Shown in pieces: positions 42,483-49,871 of a stretch of 49,871 nucleotides of DNA. Location: positions 1 to 49,871 of the forward strand of contig CAIUQE010000015.1 in the NCBI GenBank assembly GCA_903901225.1, given 5' to 3'. Within the stretch, counting starts at the first letter, position 1; every line of letters begins with the position of its first letter. A program made the translations under genes and the position numbers. The notes below the pieces were generated by a model. That model saw only the letters and a program-made list of their open reading frames with translations. It was not told the origin of the DNA and did not search any database. Source of the stretch: Candidatus Omnitrophota bacterium. GTDB lineage: Bacteria; Omnitrophota; Gorgyraeia; Zapsychrales; Fredricksoniimonadaceae.

Positions 42483-44054
42483 ATGGGTGATAATATCTTG
42501 TTGAACATCCTGTTGTTCGTGTTCGTTGGTGCCGGAACATTCGTTGGCGGGTATTTTTTCAGCCGTGTTTTCAAGGGACGCCAGGCCAGGCAGCTTGAGC
42601 TGGAAGCCGCGTCGATCCGTGACATGGCCCAGCGTGAAGCCGAGACGATCAAGAAAGAAGCGGAACTGCACGCCAAGGACACGATGTTAAAGCTCCGTCA
42701 GGAGTTTGAGGGCGAGACAAAACAGCGCCGTGAAGAATTCACCGTCACCGAACGCCGGCTTTTGCAGAAGGAAGACCATGTTGAAAAGCGGTTAGACCTT
42801 CTTGATAAGAAAGAAAAGGACCAGACGGTCCGTTTTGAGTCGCTCAAGGCCAAGGAGACCGAGAACACCCAGAAGGCCGAAGAGTTGTCGAAGATGGTCC
42901 AGCAGGAAAAAGAGGTCCTGCACAAGATATCGAACCTGAGCCGTGATGAGGCGAAGAACATGCTCCTCGCCCGCGTGGACGAGGACCTTATCCACGAGAA
43001 GGCCGTGCGCATCCGCCAGATGGAAGAAGAGATCAAGGAAAGCGCGGACAAGAAGGGCCGGGAGCTTATTTCGATCGCGATGCAGCGGTGCGCGTCCGAT
43101 CACGCGGCGGAAACGACCATCAGCATGGTCCATCTGCCGTCGGATGAGATGAAAGGCCGCATCATCGGCCGTGAAGGCCGCAACATCCGCGCCCTGGAAC
43201 AGGCCACGGGGGTTGACATCATCATTGACGACACGCCCGAGGCGGTGACGATCTCCGGGTTCGATATGGTGCGCCGCGAGATCGCGCGCCTCGCGCTGGA
43301 ACAGCTTATCGCTGACGGCAGGATCCATCCCGGGCGCATTGAGGAAGTGGTCGAGAAGGCCAAGAAGACATTGGAACAGAAGATCAAGGAAGAGGGCGAA
43401 GCCGCGGTGTTCGAGCTGGGCATCCACAACATGCACATCGAACTGGTCAAGCTGGTGGGCCGCCTGAAATACCGCACGAGTTTCGGACAGAACGGCCTGC
43501 AGCACACCAAGGAAGTGGCCCGTTTGATGAGCGTGATGGCGTACCAGCTGGGGCTTGACCCGCAGCTCGCCAAGCGCGCCGGGTTGCTGCACGATATCGG
43601 CAAGGTGGTGTCTACCGAAGCGGAAGAAGGGACGCACGCGGTTGTCGGCGCCCGCCTGGCAAGAAAGTACGGCGAGGTCGAAGTGGTCGCGCAGGCGGTC
43701 GAGTCGCACCACAATGAGGTTGAGATGGGATCGATCTTCGGAGTCCTGGTGTGCGTGGCCGACGCGGTGAGCGCGTCGCGTCCCGGTGCCCGCGCCGAAT
43801 CGCTGGAAACCTATATCAAGCGCCTTGAAGGCCTTGAAAAGATCGCCTATTCGTTCAAGGGGATCGAGAAGGCGTTCGCCCTTCAGGCCGGACGCGAAGT
43901 GCGCGTCATGGTCGATCCCGCCAGGCTCAACGACGACGAGTCGGTGGTGCTGGCGCGCGACATCCGCAAGAAGATCGAGGCGGACATGGAATATCCGGGG
44001 CAGATCAAGGTCCTGGTCGTGCGTGAAACGCGGGCCGTGGAGTTCGCCAAGTGA
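42483..44054 (+). CDS. rny: Ribonuclease Y
   Basis: 523 residues from the ATG at 42483 after an AAGGAG site. An N-terminal membrane helix (LLNILLFVFVGAGTFVGGYFF) is followed by a long charged coiled coil (about 35-205), a KH domain (GRIIGREGRNIRALE) and an HD domain with LLHDIGK and VESHHNE. RNase Y is a membrane-anchored endonuclease that starts mRNA decay. It overlaps ymdB, the usual partner. Confidence 0.96.
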   Translation: MGDNILLNILLFVFVGAGTFVGGYFFSRVFKGRQARQLELEAASIRDMAQREAETIKKEAELHAKDTMLKLRQEFEGETKQRREEFTVTERRLLQKEDHVEKRLDLLDKKEKDQTVRFESLKAKETENTQKAEELSKMVQQEKEVLHKISNLSRDEAKNMLLARVDEDLIHEKAVRIRQMEEEIKESADKKGRELISIAMQRCASDHAAETTISMVHLPSDEMKGRIIGREGRNIRALEQATGVDIIIDDTPEAVTISGFDMVRREIARLALEQLIADGRIHPGRIEEVVEKAKKTLEQKIKEEGEAAVFELGIHNMHIELVKLVGRLKYRTSFGQNGLQHTKEVARLMSVMAYQLGLDPQLAKRAGLLHDIGKVVSTEAEEGTHAVVGARLARKYGEVEVVAQAVESHHNEVEMGSIFGVLVCVADAVSASRPGARAESLETYIKRLEGLEKIAYSFKGIEKAFALQAGREVRVMVDPARLNDDESVVLARDIRKKIEADMEYPGQIKVLVVRETRAVEFAK

Positions 44055-44824
44055 AGATCCTGTTCCTCGGCGATATCGTCGGGAATCCCGGGCGTGAAGC
44101 GGTTGCCCGGCATGTCCCGCTGCTGCGCCGCAGCGGTGAGGTTGATGCCGTTATCGCGAACGCGGAGAACGCGGCCGGTGGTTCGGGGATCACGGAAGCC
44201 GTGGCGCGCGAACTCTTTTCTTTTGGCTGTGATATCATAACGCTGGGTGATCACGTCTGGGACAAGCGGGATGTTTATCCGTTCCTTAATACGGCGCCCA
44301 ACATTGTCAGGCCCGCCAATTTTCCGGCTGACGTTCCGGGGCGCGGGCTGTGCGTTGTGGAGATCAACGGTGTCAGGGTCGCGGTGCTGGCCCTGCTGGG
44401 CCGGACGTTCATGAAATACCTGACGGACTGCCCGTTCCGGACGCTCGACAGCGTTCTCGCCGGCTTGATCGACGCGAAGGTCATCATTGTTGACATGCAC
44501 GCCGAAGCGACGAGCGAGAAGGTCGCGATGGGGTGGTACGCCGACGGGCGCGTGAGCGCGGTCCTGGGGACCCACACGCATATCCAGACGGCGGATGAGA
44601 AGCTCCTGCCCGGCATGACGGCGTATATCACGGATGCCGGCATGACCGGCCCGTATGATTCGGTGATAGGGCAGGCCAAGGACCTCATCATCAGCAGGTA
44701 CTTGACGGGAATGCCCAACAAATTCGAGGTCGCGGCGCATCCCGCGACGTTGTGCGGCGTTATCGTGGATGTGGATGAGGCGACCGGGCGCGCGCGCGGC
44801 ATCACGCGCGTTCAAAAAGATTGA
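44051..44824 (+). CDS. ymdB: YmdB-type metallophosphoesterase
   Basis: 257 residues, GTG start overlapping the rny stop as GTGA. KILFLGDIVGNPGREA, ANAENAAGGSG, TLGDHVWDK, DMHAEATSEK and GTHTHIQTADE hold the metal-binding Asp, Asn and His residues of the TIGR00282 family. Relatives hydrolyse 2-prime,3-prime-cyclic nucleotides and affect RNase Y-dependent decay. Its coupling to rny supports such a role. Confidence 0.93.
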   Translation: MKILFLGDIVGNPGREAVARHVPLLRRSGEVDAVIANAENAAGGSGITEAVARELFSFGCDIITLGDHVWDKRDVYPFLNTAPNIVRPANFPADVPGRGLCVVEINGVRVAVLALLGRTFMKYLTDCPFRTLDSVLAGLIDAKVIIVDMHAEATSEKVAMGWYADGRVSAVLGTHTHIQTADEKLLPGMTAYITDAGMTGPYDSVIGQAKDLIISRYLTGMPNKFEVAAHPATLCGVIVDVDEATGRARGITRVQKD

Positions 44825-44841
44825 AACCAGGGGAGGCAGCC

Positions 44842-45228
44842 ATGGCTTGGGAAGGACTGAACCGCCGTAAATTTCCGCGCGCGAATTTTCCATGTCTTAT
44901 CAAGATCATCCATCCGGGGGAAGCCGACGAGGTTATCCTGACGCACACGGAGAACGTGAGCCTGGGCGGCACGTGCGTGATCATCAAGAAAGCCTTTGAC
45001 CTTTTCACCCAGGTGACCGTTGAGATTGACCTGATGGATGCTGGAGAACCGATCCTGTGCCGGGCCAAGGTCGTCTGGTCGGTGCGGCGCAAGGCCATTG
45101 AAGAGAGCAAACCTTCGTTTTATGACCTTGGCCTGGAATTCCTGGACATCCAGTCGCAAGACCGTTCCCGGCTGGAAAAGGTCGTTGAACATCTTGTGCG
45201 CAGCGGGCGCGCCACGGAGTGGAAGTGA
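44842..45228 (+). CDS. PilZ domain protein
   Basis: 128 residues from the ATG at 44842, with GGGGAGG upstream. The N-terminal RRKFPRANF (RxxxR) and TENVSLGGTCV (N/DxSxxG) are the two c-di-GMP-binding motifs of PilZ domains. The rest is a beta-barrel-like segment with no extra domain, so it probably acts as a c-di-GMP receptor that signals to a partner. c-di-GMP may control the pilus encoded elsewhere in the window, but that link is speculative. Confidence 0.85.
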   Translation: MAWEGLNRRKFPRANFPCLIKIIHPGEADEVILTHTENVSLGGTCVIIKKAFDLFTQVTVEIDLMDAGEPILCRAKVVWSVRRKAIEESKPSFYDLGLEFLDIQSQDRSRLEKVVEHLVRSGRATEWK

Positions 45229-46505
45229 TGGTTAAAGTTCGCTTTGCCCCCAGCCCGACGGGATATTTGCATATCGGCGGCGCGCGCACCGCGCTGTTCA
45301 ACTGGATGTACGCGAAAGCCCAGGGCGGGTCGTTCGTGCTGCGGGTCGAGGATACGGACCTCGAACGTTCGAAGCCGGAATACGAGGCGGAGATCCTTGA
45401 CAGCATGGCCTGGCTTGGCCTGACGTGGGATGAATTTTACAAGCAGAGTGAGCGTTTCACGATCTACAAGCAACAGGCGGAGAAGCTGGTGGATGAAGGC
45501 AAGGCCTACCGCGACGGGACCGCGGTCCTTTTGAAGGTTGAAAAGGCGCGTCTGATCCGTTTTGACGATCTTATTCGCGGGCTTATCGAGTTCAACAGCG
45601 ACGAGATCAAGGACCAGGTCCTGATGAAGTCGGACGGGTCCCCGGCGTACAGTTTCAGCTGTGTCGTGGATGACGCGCTCATGGGCATCACGCATGTGAT
45701 CCGCGGCGAAGACCATATTTCGAACACCCCCAAGCAGATCCTGATCTATGAGGCGCTGGGCTTCAAGGTCCCGAAATTCGGGCACCTGCCGCTCATCATG
45801 GGCGCCGACGGGGCGCGGCTGTCCAAGCGTTTTGGCGCCGTCGCCGTGAGCGATTACCGCGGTGAAGGGTTTCTGCCCGAGGCTCTTGTCAATTACCTGA
45901 TGCTCCTGGGCTGGTCGCCGGGTACCCAGGAGATCATCAGCCTGCAGAACGCGTGCGCCAAATTCTCGATCAAGAAGGTCAACAAGACGGCGGCGCAGTT
46001 CAACATGGAAAAGCTCAAGTGGACCAACGGGCAGTACATCAAGGCCGGCGACACGGCCCGCCTGACGGACCTTCTCATCCCCTTGCTCAGGGAGGAGGGC
46101 TTGATCGCTGAAACGCATGAGCGCGCGCATATCGAGGCCGCGGTCCAGCTTTTCAAGGGCCGGATGCTGACGTTGCGTGATTTTTTGGAAAGAGCGGGAT
46201 TTATTTTCGCGAAAGAGTTATCCTTAAGCGGTGAGATCAAGGCGGAGCTTGGCGCGAAGGATCTCGCCCGTCCATTCGGGCTTTTGGCGGAACGCCTGGA
46301 AAAAGCCGGGACGTTCGATGTCGCGGCGGCGGAGAAGATCTTCCGTGAACTTGTGGCCGAACTGGGCATGGCCAGCGGCGATCTTGTCCATCCTGTGCGC
46401 CTGGCCATCAGCGCGTCGACCGTCGGCCCCGGGTTATTTGAGACCATGGCGGTGCTGGGGCGCGAACGGACCGTCGGGCGGTTGCGGGCGGCATTCAACA
46501 CATAA
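45228..46505 (+). CDS. gltX: Glutamyl-tRNA synthetase, shortened
   Basis: 425 residues against about 470 usual. The ATG at 45228 overlaps the PilZ gene stop, with GGAG 8 nt upstream. FAPSPTGYLHIGGARTALFN holds the HIGH motif and RLSKRFGA the KMSKS counterpart. Between DEGKAYRDG and RFDDLIRG only about 15 residues remain, so the roughly 40-residue insert with the zinc-binding region is missing. The C-terminal alpha-helical anticodon part is present. Confidence 0.93.
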   Translation: MVKVRFAPSPTGYLHIGGARTALFNWMYAKAQGGSFVLRVEDTDLERSKPEYEAEILDSMAWLGLTWDEFYKQSERFTIYKQQAEKLVDEGKAYRDGTAVLLKVEKARLIRFDDLIRGLIEFNSDEIKDQVLMKSDGSPAYSFSCVVDDALMGITHVIRGEDHISNTPKQILIYEALGFKVPKFGHLPLIMGADGARLSKRFGAVAVSDYRGEGFLPEALVNYLMLLGWSPGTQEIISLQNACAKFSIKKVNKTAAQFNMEKLKWTNGQYIKAGDTARLTDLLIPLLREEGLIAETHERAHIEAAVQLFKGRMLTLRDFLERAGFIFAKELSLSGEIKAELGAKDLARPFGLLAERLEKAGTFDVAAAEKIFRELVAELGMASGDLVHPVRLAISASTVGPGLFETMAVLGRERTVGRLRAAFNT

Positions 46506-46519
46506 GAAGGAGGAGGGGG

Positions 46520-46693
46520 ATGCGAAAATCCGTGCTAATGATCCTGTGCGTCCTGGCGGGAGTTGTGCTGCTTCAGGGGTGCGAGACGGTCAAGGGGGCT
46601 TCAAAAGACATTGATAATACGGCGCATAATATCGGTAAGTTAATGAATGGCATGCGTGAAGAAGATAACTCGTTCAGCAACAAATACTGGTGA
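46520..46693 (+). CDS. Entericidin-like small lipoprotein
   Basis: 57 residues, preceded by AAGGAGGAGG. A signal peptide (MRKSVLMILCVLAGVVLL) ends in lipobox LLQGC; the mature part ETVKGASKDIDNTAHNIGKL resembles entericidin-type peptides. Such small lipoproteins sit in the outer or inner membrane; the function here is unknown. It follows gltX by 14 bp and is probably cotranscribed. Confidence 0.75.
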   Translation: MRKSVLMILCVLAGVVLLQGCETVKGASKDIDNTAHNIGKLMNGMREEDNSFSNKYW

Positions 46694-46718
46694 TCCCGGG
46701 GCCCGGGTCTTTTTCTTT
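46692..46718 (+). terminator. Possible terminator after the entericidin-like gene
   Basis: GATCCCGGGGCCCGGGTC overlaps the stop codon and is followed by TTTTTCTTTT. The stem is short (GA-CCC with GGG-TC) and can pair in more than one register, but GC density plus the T-run fit an intrinsic terminator. Confidence 0.45.
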
Positions 46719-46746
46719 TGACAAGGGGCGCTCTTGTTTGTATATT
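46718..46746 (+). promoter_or_regulatory. Promoter upstream of tRNA-Gln
   Basis: TTGACA (46718-46723) and TATATT (46741-46746) with a 17-bp spacer. No ORF begins directly downstream, so it may start a longer tRNA-Gln precursor or a small RNA within 46753-46864, where I see no clear fold. Confidence 0.55.
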
Positions 46747-46828
46747 GTGGGGCTTGGTGACGTGTTTTTTCAGGTAAATGGTCAGGTTGTTGCGTTCTTC
46801 GGCGCATGGTTTGCCGACGGCTCAGGAC

Positions 46829-46856
46829 TCGACAATGCTTTTCTTGCAGGTATAGT
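46829..46856 (+). promoter_or_regulatory. tRNA-Gln proximal promoter
   Basis: TCGACA (46829-46834) and TATAGT (46851-46856), spacer 16 bp. The start point would fall right at the tRNA 5-prime end (46865), leaving almost no leader. Confidence 0.5.
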
Positions 46857-46864
46857 GGTTGCAT

Positions 46865-46939
46865 TGTCTCGTGGTGTAATTGGTAGCACAACAGACTCTG
46901 GATCTGTTTGTCTTGGTTCGAGTCCAAGCGAGACAGCCA
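46865..46939 (+). tRNA. tRNA-Gln (CTG)
   Basis: The acceptor TGTCTCG pairs with CGAGACA, followed by discriminator G and an encoded CCA. The anticodon stem ACAGA/TCTGT encloses CTCTGGA, giving anticodon CTG. The T arm has TTGGTTCGAGTCCAA. A tail hairpin element starts within its 3-prime end. Confidence 0.95.
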
Positions 46940-47057
46940 TTTTTCTAATTGCAAAAACATCTCCTGCCCGAATGGGTGGAGATGTTTTTGCTTTTATGGG
47001 AGAAAATGGCTGCCCTCAAAAGCCTGCCTGCCGGCAGGCAGGAATTCTTTTGAGGGC
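46935..47057 (+). repeat. tRNA-tail hairpin element of tRNA-Gln
   Basis: Arm AGCCATTTT (46935-46943) pairs with AAAATGGCT (47003-47011). The internal hairpin at 46951-46991 has a perfect 14-bp stem and tip CCC-GAAT-GGG. The second hairpin pairs GCCCTCAAAAG (47012-47022) with CTTTTGAGGGC (47047-47057), but its loop holds an inserted 20-bp perfect palindrome (47023-47042) made of CCTG/CCGG/CAGG blocks. It is the same architecture as at tRNA-Glu, Cys and Val. Confidence 0.8.
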
Positions 47058-47099
47058 GGTACCAATGGTCTTGAGTTAAAAAATCGTCCTTCCGAATGC

Positions 47100-47242
47100 C
47101 CCGCAGGCCCGGGCGTCCTTGGGAACGCCAGCGTAGCCTGCGGGACTCCTGGCCAAGGATCCTTGGCCAGTCGGGAAGAGGTTTTGTGCTTTTTAGAGGA
47201 AGAAAAATTGCACCCAAAAGGATTCTTTTGGGGTGTTTCCTC
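47100..47242. repeat. Cluster of palindromes downstream of tRNA-Gln
   Basis: CCCGCAGGC (47100-47108) pairs with GCCTGCGGG (47136-47144), enclosing GGCGT/ACGCC. 47149-47170 is a perfect 22-bp palindrome centred on GGATCC. CACCCAAAAG (47211-47220) pairs with CTTTTGGGGTG around GATT, the same loop as the second hairpins of the tRNA elements, and is enclosed by GAGGAA/TTCCTC. I see no convincing gene in 47058-47525. Confidence 0.7.
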
Positions 47243-47525
47243 TTCGTTGACCCGGGTTGGGATAAAGTCGATGCGCAGGAATATCTGGCAACATACCTTT
47301 CCATGGAAAAGGTTTGATCCCGCGCCCCGGCCTTCCGGTTGTGGCACAAGGTCGCTGCAACAGGTTGAAGTTGTCTGTTTATCGGCCTTGCTGAGGTTTA
47401 GGGTGGGAAGGCTGCTTCCCAGGCTGCTTCCCAAGTAAATTGGCACAATAAGCAATAATGTTCTATATTTGTTACAAGGACAAGGGGATTCGTGTGTTCA
47501 ACAGCATGGCAAGGGGATAAGTATA

Positions 47526-49736
47526 GTGTTCGTTAAAGTTTACTTATGGAAGAAAATCGTTTCCGGGCTTATGGCGGTTGTTTTTGCCGTGGGATCCGTG
47601 GGAACTTCGTATGCCCAGGGCGTCTCGATAACTGCGCCCGGGACCATGGTGTCCTTGAGTGAATCCTTTGCACCACCGCTGCTGAAGGGCGTCAAGGTTT
47701 ACCCTGATAACCCATTTCGGTTAGATTTCATCCTCGACAAAGGCAGCTCCAACGATTCGGCGGAATCGTTAAAGACTGAGTCAGCCCGATTGATCAAGTA
47801 TTTCCTGGCCTCGATCACTGTTCCGGAGAAGGACCTGTGGGTCAACCTGTCGCCCTATGAGAAGGATCGCATCGTTCCTGATGCGTTTGGCGTGACGGAA
47901 ATGGGGCGCGATCTTCTGGCGCAGGACTATATGCTAAAGCAGATCACCGCGTCAGTGATCTATCCTGAAGGCGAGGTCGGCAAGGCGTTCTGGGCCAAGG
48001 TGTACGCAGAGGCGCAGAAGCGGTATGGCACGTCCGATGTTCCTGTCGACACCTTTAACAAGGTCTGGATCGTGCCGGAGAAGGCCGTCGTATATGAAAC
48101 CAAGGACTCGGCATATGTTGTCGAAAGCAAGCTTAAGGTCATGCTGGAAGAGGATTACCTAGCCCTCGAGAAGAACTCGGCTGCAAAAGAGCAGGGTACG
48201 CCAGCGACCAACAAACTCGGTTCGGATATTGTCCGTGAGGTCGTGATCCCGGTTCTTGAGAAAGAGATCAATGAGGGAAGAAACTTCACACAGTTGAGAC
48301 AGGTATACCAATCACTAATTTTAGCTATTTGGTATAAAGACAAAATCAAGGAAAGCCTTTTGGGCAAATCCTACGTTGATAAAGAGAAAACCGGCGGTGT
48401 TGATATTGCTGATAAAGGAGCCAAAGATAAAATTTGGGCGCAATATGTGGTTGCTTTTAAGAAGGGGGCGTATAACTACATAAAAGAAGATTATGATTCG
48501 GCAACGCAACAGGTTGTGCCACGGAAGTATTTCTCAGGGGGAGCGAATTTTGGCGCGAAAATTAGAGGTGCAATACAACGAACACAAGTTCGTTCGCTGT
48601 TGCCTAGCGACGGATCAGATAGTGCCATGATTGTTCAAGTTGATATGGCAATGTCAAACGGAAGAGTGGCGAAAACGGTACAAGGGATTGGTCCTTACAC
48701 AAGAGTTGTTGAAAATCAACAGTTAGAGCGGTTCAGGAAAGAAGCTGGTATGGAGGTGGAAATTGTTTCTGGCGTGCCAGTTTTTACGGTTGATGTTGGC
48801 CGAAAAGAAGATGTAGCTAAAATAGCAGATTTATTTGGAAGGGGCGCAGTTTTCAGAATCATTAACGCGTTATTTGTTGGTGATGCCATCGAATTTGGTA
48901 CTGATAAGGGGCGCGTAGAACAATATGACTTTCGGCGAATTGCTGATGGAGCAGGTTACGATGTTTGGGGTGTAGAAAAAAAGGCTAAAGCCATGGGACT
49001 AAATAAGACAGATGTATTCTGTGGCACACCGTATGATTATTTCGTTAAAGGTAAAGACGAGTATTCTTCCAGGGGTTTAGGGATACCCGAAGATCGGTCG
49101 GCAGTCCTTATTTTTGATGCCAACAAACTTCGGGAAATTGAAGATACCGATGGCTATGCTTTTACTGATCCCGCGAACAAAAGAGAAGCTCTTTGGGGCG
49201 TGGTGAAATTCAGAGAGTTGCCAACCGAATTTGAGCGAGAACTGGATGGACTAAAATCCGTAGATGACAAAGTCAGTCTTCTTGAAAAAGAAGTTTTTCA
49301 GAATTTGAATACCAAGGAAGATCTTAAACAGGCGCCGTATCTTGCTCTTGCTGTTATCGCACTACTTTATCGTGAATCGTTAGAAAGCGCCAAGATCCCT
49401 TCCGATGTCAGAACACAGCGTATAAATCAATTAAAGAGAATCGCCGATCGTCTGGAATACGAAACACAAATGATTGATATTGTAGATAACATGGCAGGTC
49501 AAGTTGGGATGACGCGCGAAGCTTTTGGGAAAGATGATCCACGAAAAATGGCAATGATGAGAACGTGGCCAGATTTTGTTATAGAAACAACCCAGGGCTA
49601 TTTAATGGAATTGGAACTGGATGAGAAGTATAAACAAGCACTGGTTGATGTAATTAAAGACGCCGAGAAATGTAAACAGGAACTAGGGATAGGCGATAAG
49701 GCGCAGTCTGGCACATCGTTGTCGAAAGTTGGATAG
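47526..49736 (+). CDS. Large secreted protein of unknown function
   Basis: 736 residues from the GTG at 47526, with AAGGGG 9 nt upstream; a TTG at 47469 is a longer option. A weak TTGGCA/TATATT pair (47440-47469) may be its promoter. The signal peptide is KKIVSGLMAVVFAVGSVG followed by TSYAQG. Residues about 45-250 are GC-rich and repeat PEKDLWVNLSPYEKDRIVP-like text; I believe this N-terminal style is seen in Omnitrophota secreted proteins. From about 48300 the base composition becomes AT-rich and the protein changes character (FCGTPYDYFVKGKDEYSSRG, AVLIFDANKLREIED). No catalytic family is recognised. Confidence 0.65.
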   Translation: MFVKVYLWKKIVSGLMAVVFAVGSVGTSYAQGVSITAPGTMVSLSESFAPPLLKGVKVYPDNPFRLDFILDKGSSNDSAESLKTESARLIKYFLASITVPEKDLWVNLSPYEKDRIVPDAFGVTEMGRDLLAQDYMLKQITASVIYPEGEVGKAFWAKVYAEAQKRYGTSDVPVDTFNKVWIVPEKAVVYETKDSAYVVESKLKVMLEEDYLALEKNSAAKEQGTPATNKLGSDIVREVVIPVLEKEINEGRNFTQLRQVYQSLILAIWYKDKIKESLLGKSYVDKEKTGGVDIADKGAKDKIWAQYVVAFKKGAYNYIKEDYDSATQQVVPRKYFSGGANFGAKIRGAIQRTQVRSLLPSDGSDSAMIVQVDMAMSNGRVAKTVQGIGPYTRVVENQQLERFRKEAGMEVEIVSGVPVFTVDVGRKEDVAKIADLFGRGAVFRIINALFVGDAIEFGTDKGRVEQYDFRRIADGAGYDVWGVEKKAKAMGLNKTDVFCGTPYDYFVKGKDEYSSRGLGIPEDRSAVLIFDANKLREIEDTDGYAFTDPANKREALWGVVKFRELPTEFERELDGLKSVDDKVSLLEKEVFQNLNTKEDLKQAPYLALAVIALLYRESLESAKIPSDVRTQRINQLKRIADRLEYETQMIDIVDNMAGQVGMTREAFGKDDPRKMAMMRTWPDFVIETTQGYLMELELDEKYKQALVDVIKDAEKCKQELGIGDKAQSGTSLSKVG

Positions 49737-49835
49737 TGTCAAAAGTTCTATGAAGAATGAGCGTGAATAAAGATGGTTCGTATGAAGAATCTGGATGTGT
49801 TGGGCTTTTAAGATTGGGTTAGTTTAGGAGCGTAG

Positions 49836-49856
49836 GGGCCGACCTTGTGTCGGCCC
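49836..49856 (+). terminator. Hairpin after the last gene
   Basis: GGGCCGAC (49836-49843) pairs with GTCGGCCC (49849-49856) around CTTGT, 99 bp after the stop. No T-run follows, so it may be a 3-prime stabiliser or a dispersed repeat rather than a true terminator. The rest of 49737-49871 shows nothing else. Confidence 0.45.
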
Positions 49857-49871
49857 GAATGAGGCAAAAGA

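Noticed and set aside
46908-47438. 176-codon ORF running from tRNA-Gln through the hairpin cluster
   Set aside because: It reads through a tRNA gene and several palindromes with no coding character.

Overview
The window looks like the replication-origin region of a bacterial chromosome with a Gram-negative type envelope (secretin, lipoproteins, YidC with a large periplasmic domain). My best guess is a candidate-phylum lineage such as Omnitrophota. This is inference from overall protein style and from the last, large secreted protein, not a database result. Every recognisable protein gene and tRNA left of about 26.6 kb reads on the minus strand and every one right of it reads on the plus strand. 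The switch lies between dnaA and rpmH, where oriC is expected.

Left arm, read outward from the origin: dnaA, dnaN, a DciA/DUF721 gene, gyrB, gyrA, tRNA-Glu with an unusual hairpin-rich tail, malate dehydrogenase, then a large Tad (Flp-type) pilus locus. The Tad locus runs: parvulin-type isomerase lipoprotein, CpaB/RcpC, a CpaC/RcpA secretin carrying a TonB-like C-terminal domain, a single polypeptide joining the TadZ/CpaE and TadA/CpaF ATPases, a DUF192 protein, a helix-turn-helix protein resembling a domesticated transposase, an array of seven small pilin-like genes from its own promoter, two TadE/G-like genes, a 1033-residue protein with a pilin-like anchor, an eighth small pilin, then TadB and TadC. 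No prepilin peptidase or TadD is present here.

Right arm: rpmH, yidD, yidC, a Jag N-domain protein, two parS sites, parA, parB, yicC, gmk, rpoZ, coaC, a tRNA cluster (Cys, Leu, Val), thrS, infC-rpmI-rplT, pheS-pheT, a 6S-like RNA candidate, rarA, 5-FTHF cyclo-ligase, a structured RNA, rny, ymdB, a PilZ gene, gltX, an entericidin-like lipoprotein, tRNA-Gln and a large secreted protein of unknown function. rnpA and recF are missing from their usual places. Three aminoacyl-tRNA synthetases (ThrS, PheT, GltX) appear to lack accessory domains.

The least explained signal is RNA or DNA structure around tRNA genes. All four tRNA genes that encode CCA (Glu, Cys, Val, Gln) are followed by the same architecture. 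The CCA tail and adjacent bases form one arm of an inverted repeat. Inside it sits a long hairpin with a variable but fully paired stem and a constant CCC-GAAT-GGG or CCC-GCAT-GGG tip. The complementary arm follows, then a second GCCC...GGGC hairpin. tRNA-Leu does not encode CCA and lacks the element. Related hairpins with constant loops and co-varying stems form arrays at 18.3-18.5 kb and 47.0-47.25 kb. I consider this the best candidate for an undescribed system.
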